Shown here piece by piece: positions 44,275 through 56,424 of a stretch of 64,000 nucleotides of DNA. The stretch spans positions 84,289,001 to 84,353,000 of the forward strand of contig JAUMIR010000004.1 of assembly GCA_030847615.1 (NCBI GenBank). Direction: 5' to 3'. The stretch is from Gambelia wislizenii. Taxonomy: Eukaryota > Chordata > Lepidosauria > Squamata > Crotaphytidae. Each line of letters opens with the position of its first letter. Within the stretch, counting starts at the first letter, position 1. Under the pieces are notes generated by a model, which was not told the DNA's origin, did no database searches, and saw only the letters and a program-made list of their open reading frames with translations. The translations under genes and the position numbers were made by a program.

Positions 44275-47037
44275 TAAAGAAACTCTACCTATGCTGCAGA
44301 GCTTGGAAAATATACTCTTTTCAACTATAGCTCCAAATGTCTCCCAGCCAACATAGCCTCTGGTTACTAGCCATGTTGGCAGGTAGATTCTGGAAACTGT
44401 AGTAGCTCTGCTATGCTGCTAAATTTCACTCAAAATTCAGCAACAACCATCTAGAATGTCTCCCCGAGACTTCCAAATGCCTGCATGATTCTGATGGATT
44501 AGCAGGTAAAATGACAACATTGGGATTCTAGAATGGATGCCAAATTGTGCATAAATTCCAGCAGGATGACTATTATCAGATGCATGATATTTCATGTAGG
44601 TTAGAGCGTAGTATATTGATGTGTGTATGTGTGCAACAGGGAATGTGAACAGACCATGAAATCAAGTTTATCCTATTTGTATGCAGTGTTCAAATATTGT
44701 CAGGATCAGCACAGCTACCCCTCACTACTGCAGTAACCAGTAAGAACTGAAGATCTGGCAGATTTCCAATGATTCAGTGAGAAGAGGAGACAGCCAGATG
44801 GTTCCACCCATATGAATATCTGTTACCTCAGCTGAGGAAGGACAAACACTTGGAAGGCCTATACATTAAAAAGATGTAGACAATATTTAAATTATGTGGC
44901 AGTTACTGTGACATACACTAGAAGGAACCTATGACAACAAGCTGTACATTTTATTCTAGTCAGCTTCAGGAGCATAGCGAAAGTAATAGGCCAGGCTCAA
45001 GAGATGAAATGACAATACTGTTTCTGTGTCACTTATACATTTTGTATGTACTGGATACAGTTTAAATACATATCCCCTTGCCACAAAAAGTACATTCCTG
45101 GTGTCTCAAAGCCAGAATTATAGTACTGTGATAAAGAAGTGAGTTTACACATGTACATACAGATGGACTTCATTGTCCAAGTGTATTCAATTAATATTAA
45201 GAGATTATTTATTTATACCCCGCTCTTCAGCCACAAGGCTATCAGAGCGGCTTACAAATTGTTTTTTAAGCAATAGCTATTTACACATCTACACTGCATT
45301 AAACAGTTTCCAATGTGTGTTAGCTAATTCACTATTTTGAGCAGGAATGTTCATTTTTCTGAACACCCAAGAATGTTAGGATGGCACCACAAATGACTCC
45401 CAGCAGGACCAAAGGGATTTGCAAAAGAGCCTGGTACTGCACTACAAACTCTTTTCCCACCCCTCATATTTCTGCCCAGTGACATCATCCCAGATGTTTT
45501 GCAAAGGGGGAGAAAGAGCTGCAGGGTGGGTCTTTGTTAGAAAATCCTGATCAACTCCTCAGGGCAAGAATTGGCTCAAGGAGCAGTTGTAGTTTTTGGT
45601 GGGTGTAAACATCTGTAGCACCTATTATTTTCAATAGTCAATGAAATCCTGGATGGAAAGATATATGCTCCTTTTTCCAGATTAAAAACACTGATGTAAC
45701 CTTCCCTAAACCCTTGAGGAAGCTAGTTTATAGCTATAAATATTTTTGCAAGTCTGCTATACGTATTCTCACATGATCTAGCCAGTAACATCCAGTTCTG
45801 AGTCTGGACTTTGGATGCTGTTGCTGCAGACTGATCTCCCTTGTGGATTTCTGGTGTAATTCCAAACCAGCAATCAGGAGCCTTCCAAGGGACAGTGGTG
45901 CATAAATGTTCAGACCACACCAGACTGTGGTTGACACTGAGTTAGTGTGATTGGTTTTTATGGGGAATTTTATGGTTACGTTCTGGTGGGTTTCTATAGT
46001 CTTGTTTTACTTTGTGATGATGAATGAATGACACTGTAACTTGCCTTTGGGACTACAGTCCAATGGTAGGGGAGAAACATTTAAAATAAATTAATAATAA
46101 GTTATATTCTTGGGAGAAGTTCCACTCCCTTTATGTGTTGAGTCCAGAGTGCAGTGGTTACAGCAGCCAGAGATGCACCCGAAGGGTCAAGGATGGGGAG
46201 GGCTTCTAAATCACACAGATGCTACTGTGTGTGTGTCCAGCCATGGCACTGGAAGGAGCAGGAGACCAGACACCAGCAGGGTGCAGATGGCTTCTATAAA
46301 CAGCATTGTTTGCACATAAACAACCAGCCCTAGAAAATGAAGGAAAACAACTCCCCTTTGTTTGGATATTATGCTATCTGAGCCAGCAAAGTACTGTACT
46401 GCTATCCAGGAGATTTTATTTCTCTAAACTACAGTATGTCAACTCAATCTGTAGTCCCTCATTTCAAAGCTCCTATTTACAGCCCAGCCCCATTCAGGTA
46501 AGATCAGTAGTATAGTGGAACCAAGACTTGCAGGACTGAACTTTTTGATTAGCAGTGATGGTCATGTTATCTCTCATCCTTCCAGTCTTATTCATTTCAT
46601 CTGAGTTTAGCTGTAATCCTCACAGTAGCTTGAGGGTGGGATGGATTTCCCCAGAAACAATATATTATTGTGAGCTATTCCTGTTATTATGCAAAGGACT
46701 GGCCTTTAAGGGATGAGGCCTCTTGCTATTCTTGCAGCCAGAGGGACCTCATCAACTACAGTTAGATTTATATGTTCATGTTAAATTAATGCTATGAGAT
46801 AATCCAGTTTTAAAAACTGAAAGACAATCCTTTTAATGAAAGAAAGGGGACGATTGTGGAATTTATACCTTTGATCAACTGACAGGGCAAGATCACTCAT
46901 TTTTGCCATTTTCAGATACTGTTGCAGTCTACATGCTATTTACTCTCTGTCCATTTATTAGCCATCAGCTCTAAGCGTTCAGCCATCCCTGCTGAGTTAG
47001 ACCTAATTATACCTTCAGAAAATGTAAAACTATGAAG
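44275..47037. other. Largely unassigned DNA with small LINE tails
   Basis: A reversed CR1-like tail lies at about 45198-45262 (TATTTATACCCCGCTCTTCA then GGCTTACAAATTG), and a possible forward tail near 46010-46100. A worn MITE-like palindrome may lie at 44320-44410. I see no gene in the remaining 2.5 kb. Confidence 0.4.
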
Positions 47038-47806
47038 TGTCTCTCTCTCTCTCTGGCTTTTCTTTGCAAACGAAGATTCAGGAAGGACTCATCCTGCGCT
47101 TTCTGCAAGCGCACTGATGACTAAAAAGGCTAATCTGAGATAAACAAGTCCGGTTTCAGAAAGCACAGCGGAAGGTCTCCTTGGTTGATGTTTCTGGGTT
47201 GTGATTCTTTCTGCGTTGTCGTTTCTCTTCAAGACTTGTTTGGTGTGAGTTCTCAAATAAGGCTGCAGCATTGTGGATAGTGCATCTCCATGCCTCCCGA
47301 TGTGAGGCCAGGGTGGACCATTGTTGGTGATCAATTTGGCCAAGCCTGAGATGTTGTTTCAGGAAGTCTTTGTATCATTTTTTTGGAGCGCCCCTCTTAT
47401 GCTGACCTGTGGCAAGTTCACGGGTACTATTATAGATAATAGAGTACTATTTTTGGGAGGCGATAGTCCTCCATCCTAGGCGTGCCCTGCCCAGCGCATC
47501 TGTGTTCTCAATATCATGGCCTCAATGCTGGTGATCCCTGCTTGCTCAAGGACAGCAACATTTGTCACATAGTCAGTTCAGTGTATATTTAGGATTGTAC
47601 ATATATAGCGCTGATGAAAGTGTTCGAGGATTCGTAAGTGGTGGTGATAGGTGACCCATGTTTCAGACCCGTAAAGGAGAATAGACAGTACAATGGCTCT
47701 ATACACATTGATTTTTGTGCTTCGCCTCAGGTGTTTGTTACTCCAGACTCTTTTGTAAAGCCTTCCAAATGCGCTATATGTCTTTGAAGTGTAGTTTTAT
47801 TGTAAA
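47038..47806 (-). mobile_element. LINE-X 3' fragment (copy 5, longest)
   Basis: From the CT tail at 47038 the minus strand carries the 3' stem-loop region, the zinc finger and the RWAG-type block, and continues upstream to about 47806 (CTCCAGACTCTTTTGTAAAG). It is the longest 3' piece of the family here. Frameshifts break the reading frame. Confidence 0.85.
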
Positions 47807-47813
47807 ACACTTA

Positions 47814-48157
47814 GGAGATTTTCAGATGCCAAAAATTAGCTTCTTGCCACGCAAGCAGCCTCCGGAACAGTACCGAGGCCGCTGCGCGGCAAGGGTCAAT
47901 TTTGGACAACAACGTTTCTCTCTTGGCGTCGTCTGTGACTGTTGCGGCCAGCACTGGAGGTGGCCGCGCTGTTTTTTACTCATGGAAGTTGTCAGTGAGT
48001 AAAAAAACAGCCTCCAGTGCTGGCCGCAACAGTCACGGACGACGCCAAGAGAGAAACGGCGGCGTCCAAAATTGACCCTTGCCGCGCAGCAGCCTCGGTA
48101 CTGTTCCAGAGGCTGCTTGCGCAGCAAGAAGCTAATTTTTGGCGTCTGAAAATCTCC
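47814..48157. mobile_element. Foldback element F1 (CpG-rich hairpin)
   Basis: The two halves are almost exact reverse complements over about 160 bp, from GGAGATTTTCAG at the left to CTGAAAATCTCC at the right, with a short loop near CATGGAAGTTGTCAGTG. Most differences between the arms are CpG to TpG or CpA changes. The flanks are TTA and TAA. The element is non-coding. Its ends match MITE-B termini. Confidence 0.92.
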
Positions 48158-48358
48158 TAAATCAGATATTAATGAAGTTAGCCTTGAGAAGAATAAAGAG
48201 TAAGATTGCCCTATTCAAATAAACTACGTAATGGAAGATTGCCCTGCCCTCAATATCTACACTTAGATTTAAAACTATTTTTGATTCAACAAATATTGAT
48301 GTTTCAAGTGTATGGGACATGGTGGCTGAAATCCTGTTAGTGACATAACACACATATA
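48158..48358. other. Unassigned DNA
   Basis: Nothing recognised here. Confidence 0.3.
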
Positions 48359-48911
48359 CAGGCTGAGTCTCCTTTATTCTGAATCCAAAATATTCCACAA
48401 TCTAAAACAGTCCACAAAGGTGGCTGAGATAGTGACACCTTTGCATTCTGATGGTTCAATGTACACAAACTTTATTTCATGCATGAAAATATTAAACTAC
48501 TGTGTACATAATTACCTACAGGCTATGTGTTTAAGGTGTATATAAAACAAATGAATTTCATGTTTAGACTTGAAAGGAGATTATCACACTACACTGCTAT
48601 AGCACTATTATTCCACTTTAATTGTTATGGCTGCCTCCTGTGGAATCCTGGGATATGGAGTTTAGGGAGGGGCATTTAGAACTCTCAGCCAGATAGTTCT
48701 TAGGCCTCACTAAACTACAAACCCCAGAATTCTACAGGAGGTAGCCGGAGCATTTAAAGTGAAAGAATAATGCTATAACAGTGTAGTGTGATAAAGTCCT
48801 TGGATCCCATCTCCAAGATAATCTCATTATGTATATGTAAGTATTCCAGAATTTGAAATATTCCAAAATACCTCTGGTCCCAAGCATTTCAGATAAGGGA
48901 GACTCAACCTG
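48359..48911. mobile_element. Tigger-like transposon interrupted by MITE-A
   Basis: TA flanks (48357-48358 and 48912-48913) enclose ends CAGGCTGAGTCTCCTTTATT and ATAAGGGAGACTCAACCTG. The related element is 17691-18450. A MITE-A copy sits at 48577-48800, so MITE-A came later. Confidence 0.9.
48577..48800. mobile_element. Palindromic MITE-A, copy 6, nested
   Basis: The ends GGAGATTATCACACTACACTG and GTGTAGTGTGATAAAGTCC are the clearest MITE-A termini in the window. The arms keep the CCATGGC-equivalent and GGAATCCTGGGATATGGAG blocks. Confidence 0.9.
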
Positions 48912-48913
48912 TA

Positions 48914-49303
48914 TGTCCTTTTTTGGATTAGGAGCAATAAGCTATTTGCCTCATCCCAAACCACTCCTCTGGCAGCTGCCAATCCCCCATGGGGCCACTG
49001 ATAAGTGGAGGGGCAGGAGGAGGGGATGAGGAGGCTGGACAGTGGGAACAATTTCTTGGCTTCTTATTCCCCTTCAGTTTGCTGGACAGATAGGAAGAGG
49101 AATGATTATGTCATTCAGCAAACTGCAGGGGAATGAGATGCCTTCTTCACTGCCCAGTTGCTTCCTTCCTGCATCACTCCATGGCCATTTAATGGCTGCA
49201 GCAGCATCTTTCCCAGACTTGGTTGCTGCCAGGGAAGAGTGCGTGCACATAACTGCATGCACAGGGCAGTTATGCACCAGATACTGTCTGAAATCTATTG
49301 TTT
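48914..49303. other. Unassigned DNA
   Basis: A GC-rich stretch carries no gene or repeat I recognise. Confidence 0.35.
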
Positions 49304-49524
49304 AGATTCCACCTAAACGTTAGGAAGAACTTCCTGACAGTAAGAGCTGTTTGGAAGTGGAATGCACTGCCTCAGAATGTGGTGGAGTCTCCTTCTTTGG
49401 AGGGGTTTAAACAGAGGCTGAATGGCCATCTGTCAGGAATGCTTTGATTGGTTACTCCTGCGGGGCAGGTGGTTGGACTAGATGGCCCTTGTGGGCTCTT
49501 CCAACTCCATGATTCTATGATCTC
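49304..49524 (+). mobile_element. CR1 LINE 3' end
   Basis: The sequence from AGATTCCACCTAAACGTTAG through GAGTCTCCTTCTTTGGAGG and GGTTGGACTAGATGGCCCTT to CCATGATTCTATGAT parallels 16700-16930. It is 5'-truncated. Confidence 0.88.
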
Positions 49525-49526
49525 AG

Positions 49527-49712
49527 AACCTAACCAGAGACAGGCCTAGTTACTACTACTTGGATGGCGAACCACCAAGAAATAGCAGGTGCTACAGACT
49601 ATATTTCAGAGGAAGACAATAGCAAGCCACCTCAGAATATTCCTTGCTTAAGCAAACCCTATGAAATTCATGGATTACCATAAGTCAAGAAAATGTGCAC
49701 ACACATACAAAT
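49527..49712 (+). mobile_element. SINE body, 3' part
   Basis: CTTGGATGGCGAACCACCAA, CAGAGGAAGACAATAGCAAG and ATTACCATAAGTCAAGAAAA, followed by CACACACA, match the 3' body of squamate SINEs. The tRNA head is missing. It abuts the CR1 end. Confidence 0.65.
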
Positions 49713-50329
49713 AAGTCTAGGACCTCAGATTATGCCTCTTCTTTCTTTTTCTTTTCCTTTTTCTTTTTGGCGGGGGGGTGGGGACCCTGGCCACTTCAGC
49801 TACATGTTACCTACATAATACAGATAATGTCTCATTGGGGCATAGAATGTGGGCATGCTCAGTGGTCACTCCTTTTTTGCTTGGCTGTATTACAATACAA
49901 AAATGTTGAATTAGTGTAATGTTGGATAATCATAGATAGATGTATGTATGGATATGTGTAAACTATATTCCTGCAACTTGGAACTGAATTGAAGGTCAAC
50001 TTGGTTGCATCCTATCCTATAGTAAAATACTCATACTCCAAGGCTGGAAAGACAAATATTGACCATCCATTGTTCAATGGTCAACAGATGATACCCTTTT
50101 AGCCTTGCACTAATGTGTGTTCTATGGACATTAACTCCAAGTAAATACGTTTTGGGGCATATAGGCTTGAATCTTACTTATAGTCCCAACTAGAGATAAC
50201 CCATTGAAACAATAGGATTTATATAGTATTCCACTCACCTTTCAACAGCTGATTTAATGAGTCTGCTTTAGTTGGGAGTACCAATAATACTCAGGCCATG
50301 GTCTGTTTATATTAATGCCTATACCAGAA
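49713..50329. other. Unassigned DNA
   Basis: A T-rich run lies at about 49738-49770. Nothing else is recognised. Confidence 0.35.
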
Positions 50330-50885
50330 TCTGCAAAAGGGCTTCCTTATCAGATGATTTCATACCCCAGCATTAAGCAAGCATTCTGCTCCTGTTATGA
50401 AGGAGTTCTTTTTTATTGTTGGGAAGAAATCAAGAATTGGTCTCCCATAGCATTTGTGTTCCTGATTTTCGTGTGTGCGACAAGGTGCCCTGTTCTGCTG
50501 GCATGATTCCAGTGACAATGGGCAGTCCCACCAGAACACTTCTGGGTGCGAATGGGAAAACTAGGTACCGTACGCTCTTTTTATGAAACTCCCCATCTCG
50601 CTTGCAAGTTTCTAAATGTGTATCTGTGCTTTTCTGAATGTTTTCTTTTTTAATTTTGGTGTTTTAGAACTTTTTAGCATGTTTGCATCTTCTTACAAGA
50701 CATGCCGAAATCACGTTCATGGAAAAATGCAGAAGTAGGGTGAATGCTAATATTGCCAGATTCTTGGGGCGATTTTGTATCATTATCATGGCAATGTGCA
50801 AAAACGTGTGTCATTGTTCCAAAACATGAACTCTGTAAAATATAGTGCCATAATAATGTTTTAAGACATTTGTTTGATAATCTCC
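50330..50885 (-). mobile_element. MITE-B, copy 6
   Basis: It runs opposite to copy 5 and shares its variant interior: CAAAAGGGCTTCCTTATCAG, GTGCCCTGTTCTGCTGGCAT and CACCAGAACACTTCTGGGTG. The right end is TTTGATAATCTCCCC, and the left terminus is lost. Confidence 0.75.
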
Positions 50886-51752
50886 CCAGTGTTCTTTCAG
50901 TCCCAAATTTCTAGCACTGCAACAATTTAAAGTATCAGTAGAGATCCAGTTTAGGTATTCAGTGAAAAGGAACAGGTAAAGTTACCAAGGAAATGCAAAC
51001 ACAGCAAATATAAGATTTTTTCCAATGCCTCACTCTCTGCAATCCTAGAAATCTATGGACTGAAGGAAAATTTCATTGGTCAGGGGGGCAGAATTCTTAT
51101 TTGGAGGTACAGTGGCCTCATTTTGCCCCCATACCTACATCCAAGCCAAGGGATGTAACAGTGGAGGGGAAATGTTTAAGGTTGAGGTCTAGAGATAATT
51201 TCACAATCAAAAAAACATAGCCTGGTTGGGAAGCACAAATACATAGCAAAATATAGAGTTGGATGCAGACCAGCTATTCTGTGACTCAGAGGAAGGCAGT
51301 GGGATCCAGTGGAGGATCTTCCCTGGGGAAAAGGCATGGGGGGGGGACGACACAAGGCAATCTTTACAAGTCTCCCTCTCCCACCCCCACCCCTTCCCCC
51401 TGCATTGCCTTTACATTGCTCTGGGATGACCCCCTTCCTCCTAAACAGATTTTCAGGAGGCCCAGTGCTCCTGAAGAGGGGCAAAGGAGGAAGAATTGCA
51501 ATGCTTATTCCCCTCCCCTTTTTCCAGTGAAAGCAAACTTCTGTTGAGCACTATTCTGGATATAATCTATTTTGTGTATTTTGTGGAACACCATCAAAGC
51601 ATAGATACTGGACAACTGTTGGAACATCAAACAAGGAATTAGTTGTTGTAGTGAGTGGTCTGAAGGTATTTTATCTTCACCCTTAAACTAGGGGCGACAC
51701 CCTGCACCCTGCCCATACCTTTTAAACAGCTGCACATGATTCAGAAGATAAT
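50886..51752. other. Unassigned DNA
   Basis: The C-rich segment at 51375-51410 is low complexity. No gene is recognised. The overlapping frames at 51176-51547 result from low-complexity composition. Confidence 0.35.
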
Positions 51753-52131
51753 CCATACCCTCTAACTATCCTGATTTGGCAGGAACAGTCCTGATTAATC
51801 CTCAGTCATCCCACCTTTTCATCTGCTTTTAAAATGTCCTAGTTTCTTGCCCCTCTTCCCACTTTTACCTTTCTGCCTCAGCTTACTTTAGTTGGTACAA
51901 GCTGAGTTCAAAGTCTGAAAGTAGTTTGTACTCAATTAACTCAGCAGGAGGAGAGGAGAAGAGGAGGTGGAGTCTTTCCCTTCCCAATAGGCTCAGGCAA
52001 AAGCAAACTGTTTCAACCTCTCTTAGTTTGCCTGTTCTTCCTCATTAATAACTTTTCCCATCTTGACCACACTGTGATGTTGCTTGGCCACATGTGTCCT
52101 GGTTCACATCTGTGAAATGTTGGAGGGTATG
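51753..52131 (+). mobile_element. Family E transposon, copy 3 (intact ends)
   Basis: Inverted ends CATACCCTCTAACTATCC and ATGTTGGAGGGTATG enclose about 375 bp. The interior includes CCAATAGGCTCAGGCAAAAG and ACTGTGATGTTGCTTGGCCA. This is the best reference copy for family E. Confidence 0.82.
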
Positions 52132-52292
52132 TAGTTTCTCCAGCAAAGTGTTCAGCTGCTATTTGAAATACTGTTAGCAGGACAGCAGAAACTTTGTTAG
52201 GAAAAGGAGATGGCAGCTCTTCCCTGGGATTTCTCTGCTTGATATAATTCTAGCTGTTCAGTAAGCTTTAGGTGAAAACAGTGTACACACAG
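52132..52292. other. Unassigned DNA
   Basis: Nothing recognised here. Confidence 0.3.
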
Positions 52293-52546
52293 TGCACAAT
52301 TATCGCAGTTTCACACCACTTTAACTGCCATGGCTCCATCCTGTGGAAATCTGGGATTTGTAGTTTGGTGAGGTACTTAGAAATATCTGATAGAGAGCTT
52401 TGATGATATAGTTTTGAGAATGAATGCAGTAGAACTGTCTAGTAGAGAATTCTGATTACTTCACCAAACCACAGATCCCAGGATTCCATCGGATGGAGCC
52501 ATGGCAACTAAAGTCACATCAAACTGCTATAATTGCACAGTGACCC
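52293..52546. mobile_element. Palindromic MITE-A, copy 7
   Basis: The arms hold CTGCCATGGCTCCATCCTGT and GGATTCCATCGGATGGAGCC. The centre is longer than in other copies, with an extra segment around ATGATATAGTTTTGAGAATG. Confidence 0.82.
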
Positions 52547-52567
52547 ACCCTTTATCCTTCCATCATA

Positions 52568-53189
52568 GGAGATTATCAGACGGGGACAAAAAAAGCATCC
52601 CCGTCTCGCAATCTCCTCTCCTGACCCCATCCCGGCACAATAACCCAACTTTTCACTTCTACCTTGTTCATGCAACACTCCCTCCCCCCTCGGCAGCCTA
52701 GGAGTGAATGGAGCTCGAATGGAGCTGCATTCACTTTCTGGCTTGAAATCTCTGGCCATTCTTGTGAGAGGACCATCTTGCGAGAGAAGTGTGGGGGAAA
52801 TTTAAAGTTTAAAATACACACACAAAAGTGTCAACAAGCACAAAAACATACTTAAAAAAACAAACAAGTAAACTGGGGAGGGTACAAAAAATGTGTCACT
52901 TAACTTGTTGTCCTGATCACTCCCAGAAGTGTTCTGGCATGGACCTCCCACTGACGCTGGCATTGTGCCAGCATAATGGGGCACTTTTTAACTCGCCCAT
53001 CATTCCATGACAGAAATGGAATGGGCGATCTACTGACAGCTTAGCCCATCAATAAAAAGAACAGCTGGCAGAACAGGAGCAGCACGGGAGCATGACGACC
53101 AGGGAGGAACAATGTCATGTGAAAAACAAGCCCTTTAGCGATCTCCTGGCATTCATGTAATACCATATTTAGCCTGTCTGATACTCTCC
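52568..53189 (+). mobile_element. MITE-B, copy 2 (complete)
   Basis: Ends GGAGATTATCAGACGGGG and GTCTGATACTCTCC enclose 622 bp and are flanked by ATA on both sides (52565-52567 and 53190-53192). The interior aligns with copy 1 throughout. No protein is encoded. Confidence 0.88.
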
Positions 53190-53192
53190 ATA

Positions 53193-54198
53193 GCTACACA
53201 TAACAAAGTTGGTTTGAGAAGCAACTCACAGTAACGGGGAGAAATTCCTCTGGTCTTCCTCATTACGGTACATCATCTTTAAGGGCTCCCCAGAAACTTC
53301 TGCTTTTTAAAGGATGTGTATAGGTCATCTGGCATGACCTAATCAGATTACTACTAAGGATTCCCTTTGAAGACAGGGAAGTTTCCTGAAGAGCAGACAG
53401 CTCTTTCCATTTGCACTGTCCTGGCAGCCTTCCTCTGACACACAGTCATGTTCCCTCCTTTTATATATTTTCCACACTCTGCATGACCTCTTCACCCCAC
53501 CCATATTAATAATCTGGTGAAAGGGCTAATAGGGCTAAATATGAAATATAACATACATTAATACTAGCCATTGCTAATAATTTATTATCTACATGCATCA
53601 TTATTTAGTCAATAATACTACAGTACTAGGGGATTATCACAGGGCTAAACATTAAACAGTAGCTTTAGTATACTAAATAATAACACTTGGCTGATTAAGC
53701 AGCTGCATAAGACAATTGAAAATGTCAATGAATCAGTTAAAAACAAGCAGTACACTTTTTTAAAAAATCTTACAAAATCTATGGACGGGTAGAAGCAACC
53801 TTAGAAGAAACAGTATTTTTCTCTTTCTTACAACCATTACAATAGCCTGCCCCAGCCTGGTGCTCTTCATATATATCACATGTCAATTCCATTGTTCTAA
53901 GCTAGATCCTGTGATTTATAGACTTTAAAAATCTGTCCCAAATCTCACTCTCCCTTATCTCCCACTACATTCCATTGCCCTGCAGAGTGCAACCAGTTCA
54001 CTGAGTCATACCTTTGTATTGGAGATGGAAAAGAATTTCCTTGGATTTGGTCGTCTCAATGAAAGCAGCCTTTTTTGCACCTGCCAAGACTTGTTCTGAA
54101 AAGAGGTGCCTCTTGTATCAAGAATTTGCACATCTGCAAGGCTTACAGCACAGAGGATGTGTGGCCCAGGAATATCAAGAGTGTGGTCTCGATGGCAA
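53193..54198. other. Unassigned DNA
   Basis: The stretch is AT-rich and I see no gene or element. Confidence 0.35.
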
Positions 54199-54487
54199 AA
54201 GTTACTAATAAGGAAGAAAAAAACAAGCTAGGAGATGCTGCAGCAGTTTGCTTTTGCCTGTGCCTATTGGGAAAAGCAATATTCCACCCCTCCTCTTCCC
54301 CATAAGTGAATGCATACTACTTTTGCACTTTGAACTCTGTTTGCAGTAACTCAAATAAACTGAGGATAAAGGAGGAAAGTTGGAGGAGGAGAGAGAAACT
54401 GGAACATTTTTAAAGCAGCTGAAAAAGTGGGACAACAGACAATTAATTGGAACTGTCCCTGTCAAATTGGGATGGTTGGAGGGTACG
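54199..54487 (-). mobile_element. Family E transposon, copy 4
   Basis: Starting near AAGCTAGGAGATGCTGCAGC, it follows the reversed family E order to GTCAAATTGGGATGGTTGGA and GGGTACG. The left terminus is missing. Confidence 0.72.
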
Positions 54488-56297
54488 TTACAGGGTGCCT
54501 AGAAAGATAACACATGCACAAAACAATGAGTACCTTAGAAAATGCAAATGGGAGGCAAATGCGGCAAATTGGAAAAGTATGCAGAAACACGTTTCAGTCA
54601 ATGCAAGAAACTGTGTGTCTTAAATAAATACAGAAAGAAATATCCACATTAGAAAAAAATGCATTAAAGACATGCACAAATTCCCATGTGGACCCCCTCC
54701 CCATTCCCCAGGCCTCACAACCTGATACGAAAGAATGGGAAGACAATGTGGGTGGGGTCTGGAGAAACGTAACATAATTGGAACTGAAACACATGCCTAA
54801 ATTTGACTCTCATGTAGGCTTTCAGGTTGGTCTTCACCTCCAGCCACCTTCCCTTCTATGCCATAAGAACACAGCTAGAAGAGGCCTGCTAGAGGGCACA
54901 TTTCCAACTGTTGCCAGACAGCACATCCATAAAATCCACAAGTTGCCCATAGTCAAAAGCCCTAACTACATTGTTTCTTCCCACAGGGAAAGTGAGGTGC
55001 CTGAAGAGGAGGGATTCATGTTCATGTGAAGTTTATCCATGTGAGCAAGAACCCTAATATTCCAAGTTTCCTGGATGTGTGGAGAGCCCATGTGAACAGG
55101 AACCCAGTATCTTCAGAACCTCTGAGATATGCAGTGACAGAAGGGGCTAGGCACTCTCCTACTCAATGGGTTGCAGAAAGAGAGATTAATAAGAATACAA
55201 TTCTTATATCTCAGAAGTGCTGTTAAGTCACCAGGGAGGTGCTTCTAAAGAAACTGAATCCTGAGTTCAACACTTGAGGTCTGAAGTTTATTAGCCCTTG
55301 TAAGTGGTGCTGGTGCACTGAACGTGCTGAATTCTGGACTCCTGGCATACCCTGAGGTCTATTTTGTTTGTTTTCATGCCTATGCTTGTCTCTTCTTTTT
55401 CATCTTTCTGTCCTGTTCTTTGTTGACTGGGGCAGAAGAAGAATAGAGAAGGAGCAGTGTGTTTTGTTGTAAGGCTGTTAATGTGCAGCAGCAGCCATAT
55501 GGCTCAGATTGCTACCAAGTTAACTGTCCTGTCTTATATGTTTGCGGGGTGCGTGTGTTGTGCTTACTCACATATCCATTATGGGACTGGGTTTGGAAGA
55601 AAACAAAGCAGTACTTCAGTCAGATGTGGAGGAAGAGGAAAAGAAGAGGAAGGAGATGGAGGAGGAGGGCAGCAGCAACAGGTGACTCATTCTCTAAAAA
55701 AAGATGTTCATATCCTCTATAACATTATTTACAGCATCTCCTCTGCTTCTTGCTCTTTTTCTTATTCCATCTGGTCTATATGACATTTTAATCAGTGTTT
55801 GCTCAACTAAAGTCATAGTATGAACTTATATTGGCCACAATATAATACAGGAATCCCCTGCCTTTCAACGGCTTGTCTTGTTATCTGATGACTAGCTCTT
55901 TCAATGCTTGCAAATTAAGTTCCATTCATTCAATGAGGAATCCACTCTTTCTACAGTTCTTGCCTACAGAGGCTTGCTTGGGACTGACCACCCACAGGTG
56001 TGCACTGCTTGCAAAGTGAGCTGAGAGGAGAAAAAGTCAGCAAGCTGACTTTGCAAGAAACACGCGGGTGTGGGTGTGTGCGCGCGCAGGCTGTCCCAAG
56101 CGAGCCACCATAATTCCCTCAGGTTCCCTACATGGGTTCTGCTTTTCAACCAATTCCAGTTTCTGACACTGCTGCAGTCCCTAACCTGTCAGATAAATGG
56201 GAGCTTCCTGTATATAATACTATATATCTTCTACTTTTTGTTTCCCATGAGCTATGATCACATTCACTTCCATAGAACATAATGTCCTAATTATGTC
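54488..56297. other. Unassigned DNA with a purine-rich run
   Basis: A GGA-rich run lies at about 55628-55675. A GC-rich GTGTGCGCGCGC stretch is near 56075-56090. No gene is recognised. Confidence 0.35.
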
Positions 56298-56424
56298 TTG
56301 GGTGAGGAACCTGTGACCCTCCAGATGCTTTGGACTGCAACTCCAATCACTCCCAACTAGCATAGCATAGCCATGAGTGAGGGATGATGGGAGCTGGAGG
56401 GCAACACATTCTGCATCTCTGCTG
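56298..56424. mobile_element. Family H hAT MITE
   Basis: GGTGAGGAACCTGTGACCCT, CCAGATGCTTTGGACTGCAA and GGGATGATGGGAGCTGGAGG are the family H blocks in palindromic order. Confidence 0.7.

Noticed and set aside
47814..48157. F1 as a microRNA gene
   Set aside because: The arms are about 160 bp with transposon-type ends, so a foldback transposon is the simpler reading.
51176..51547. Overlapping frames on both strands near 51.2-51.5 kb
   Set aside because: They arise from a C- and G-rich low-complexity stretch.
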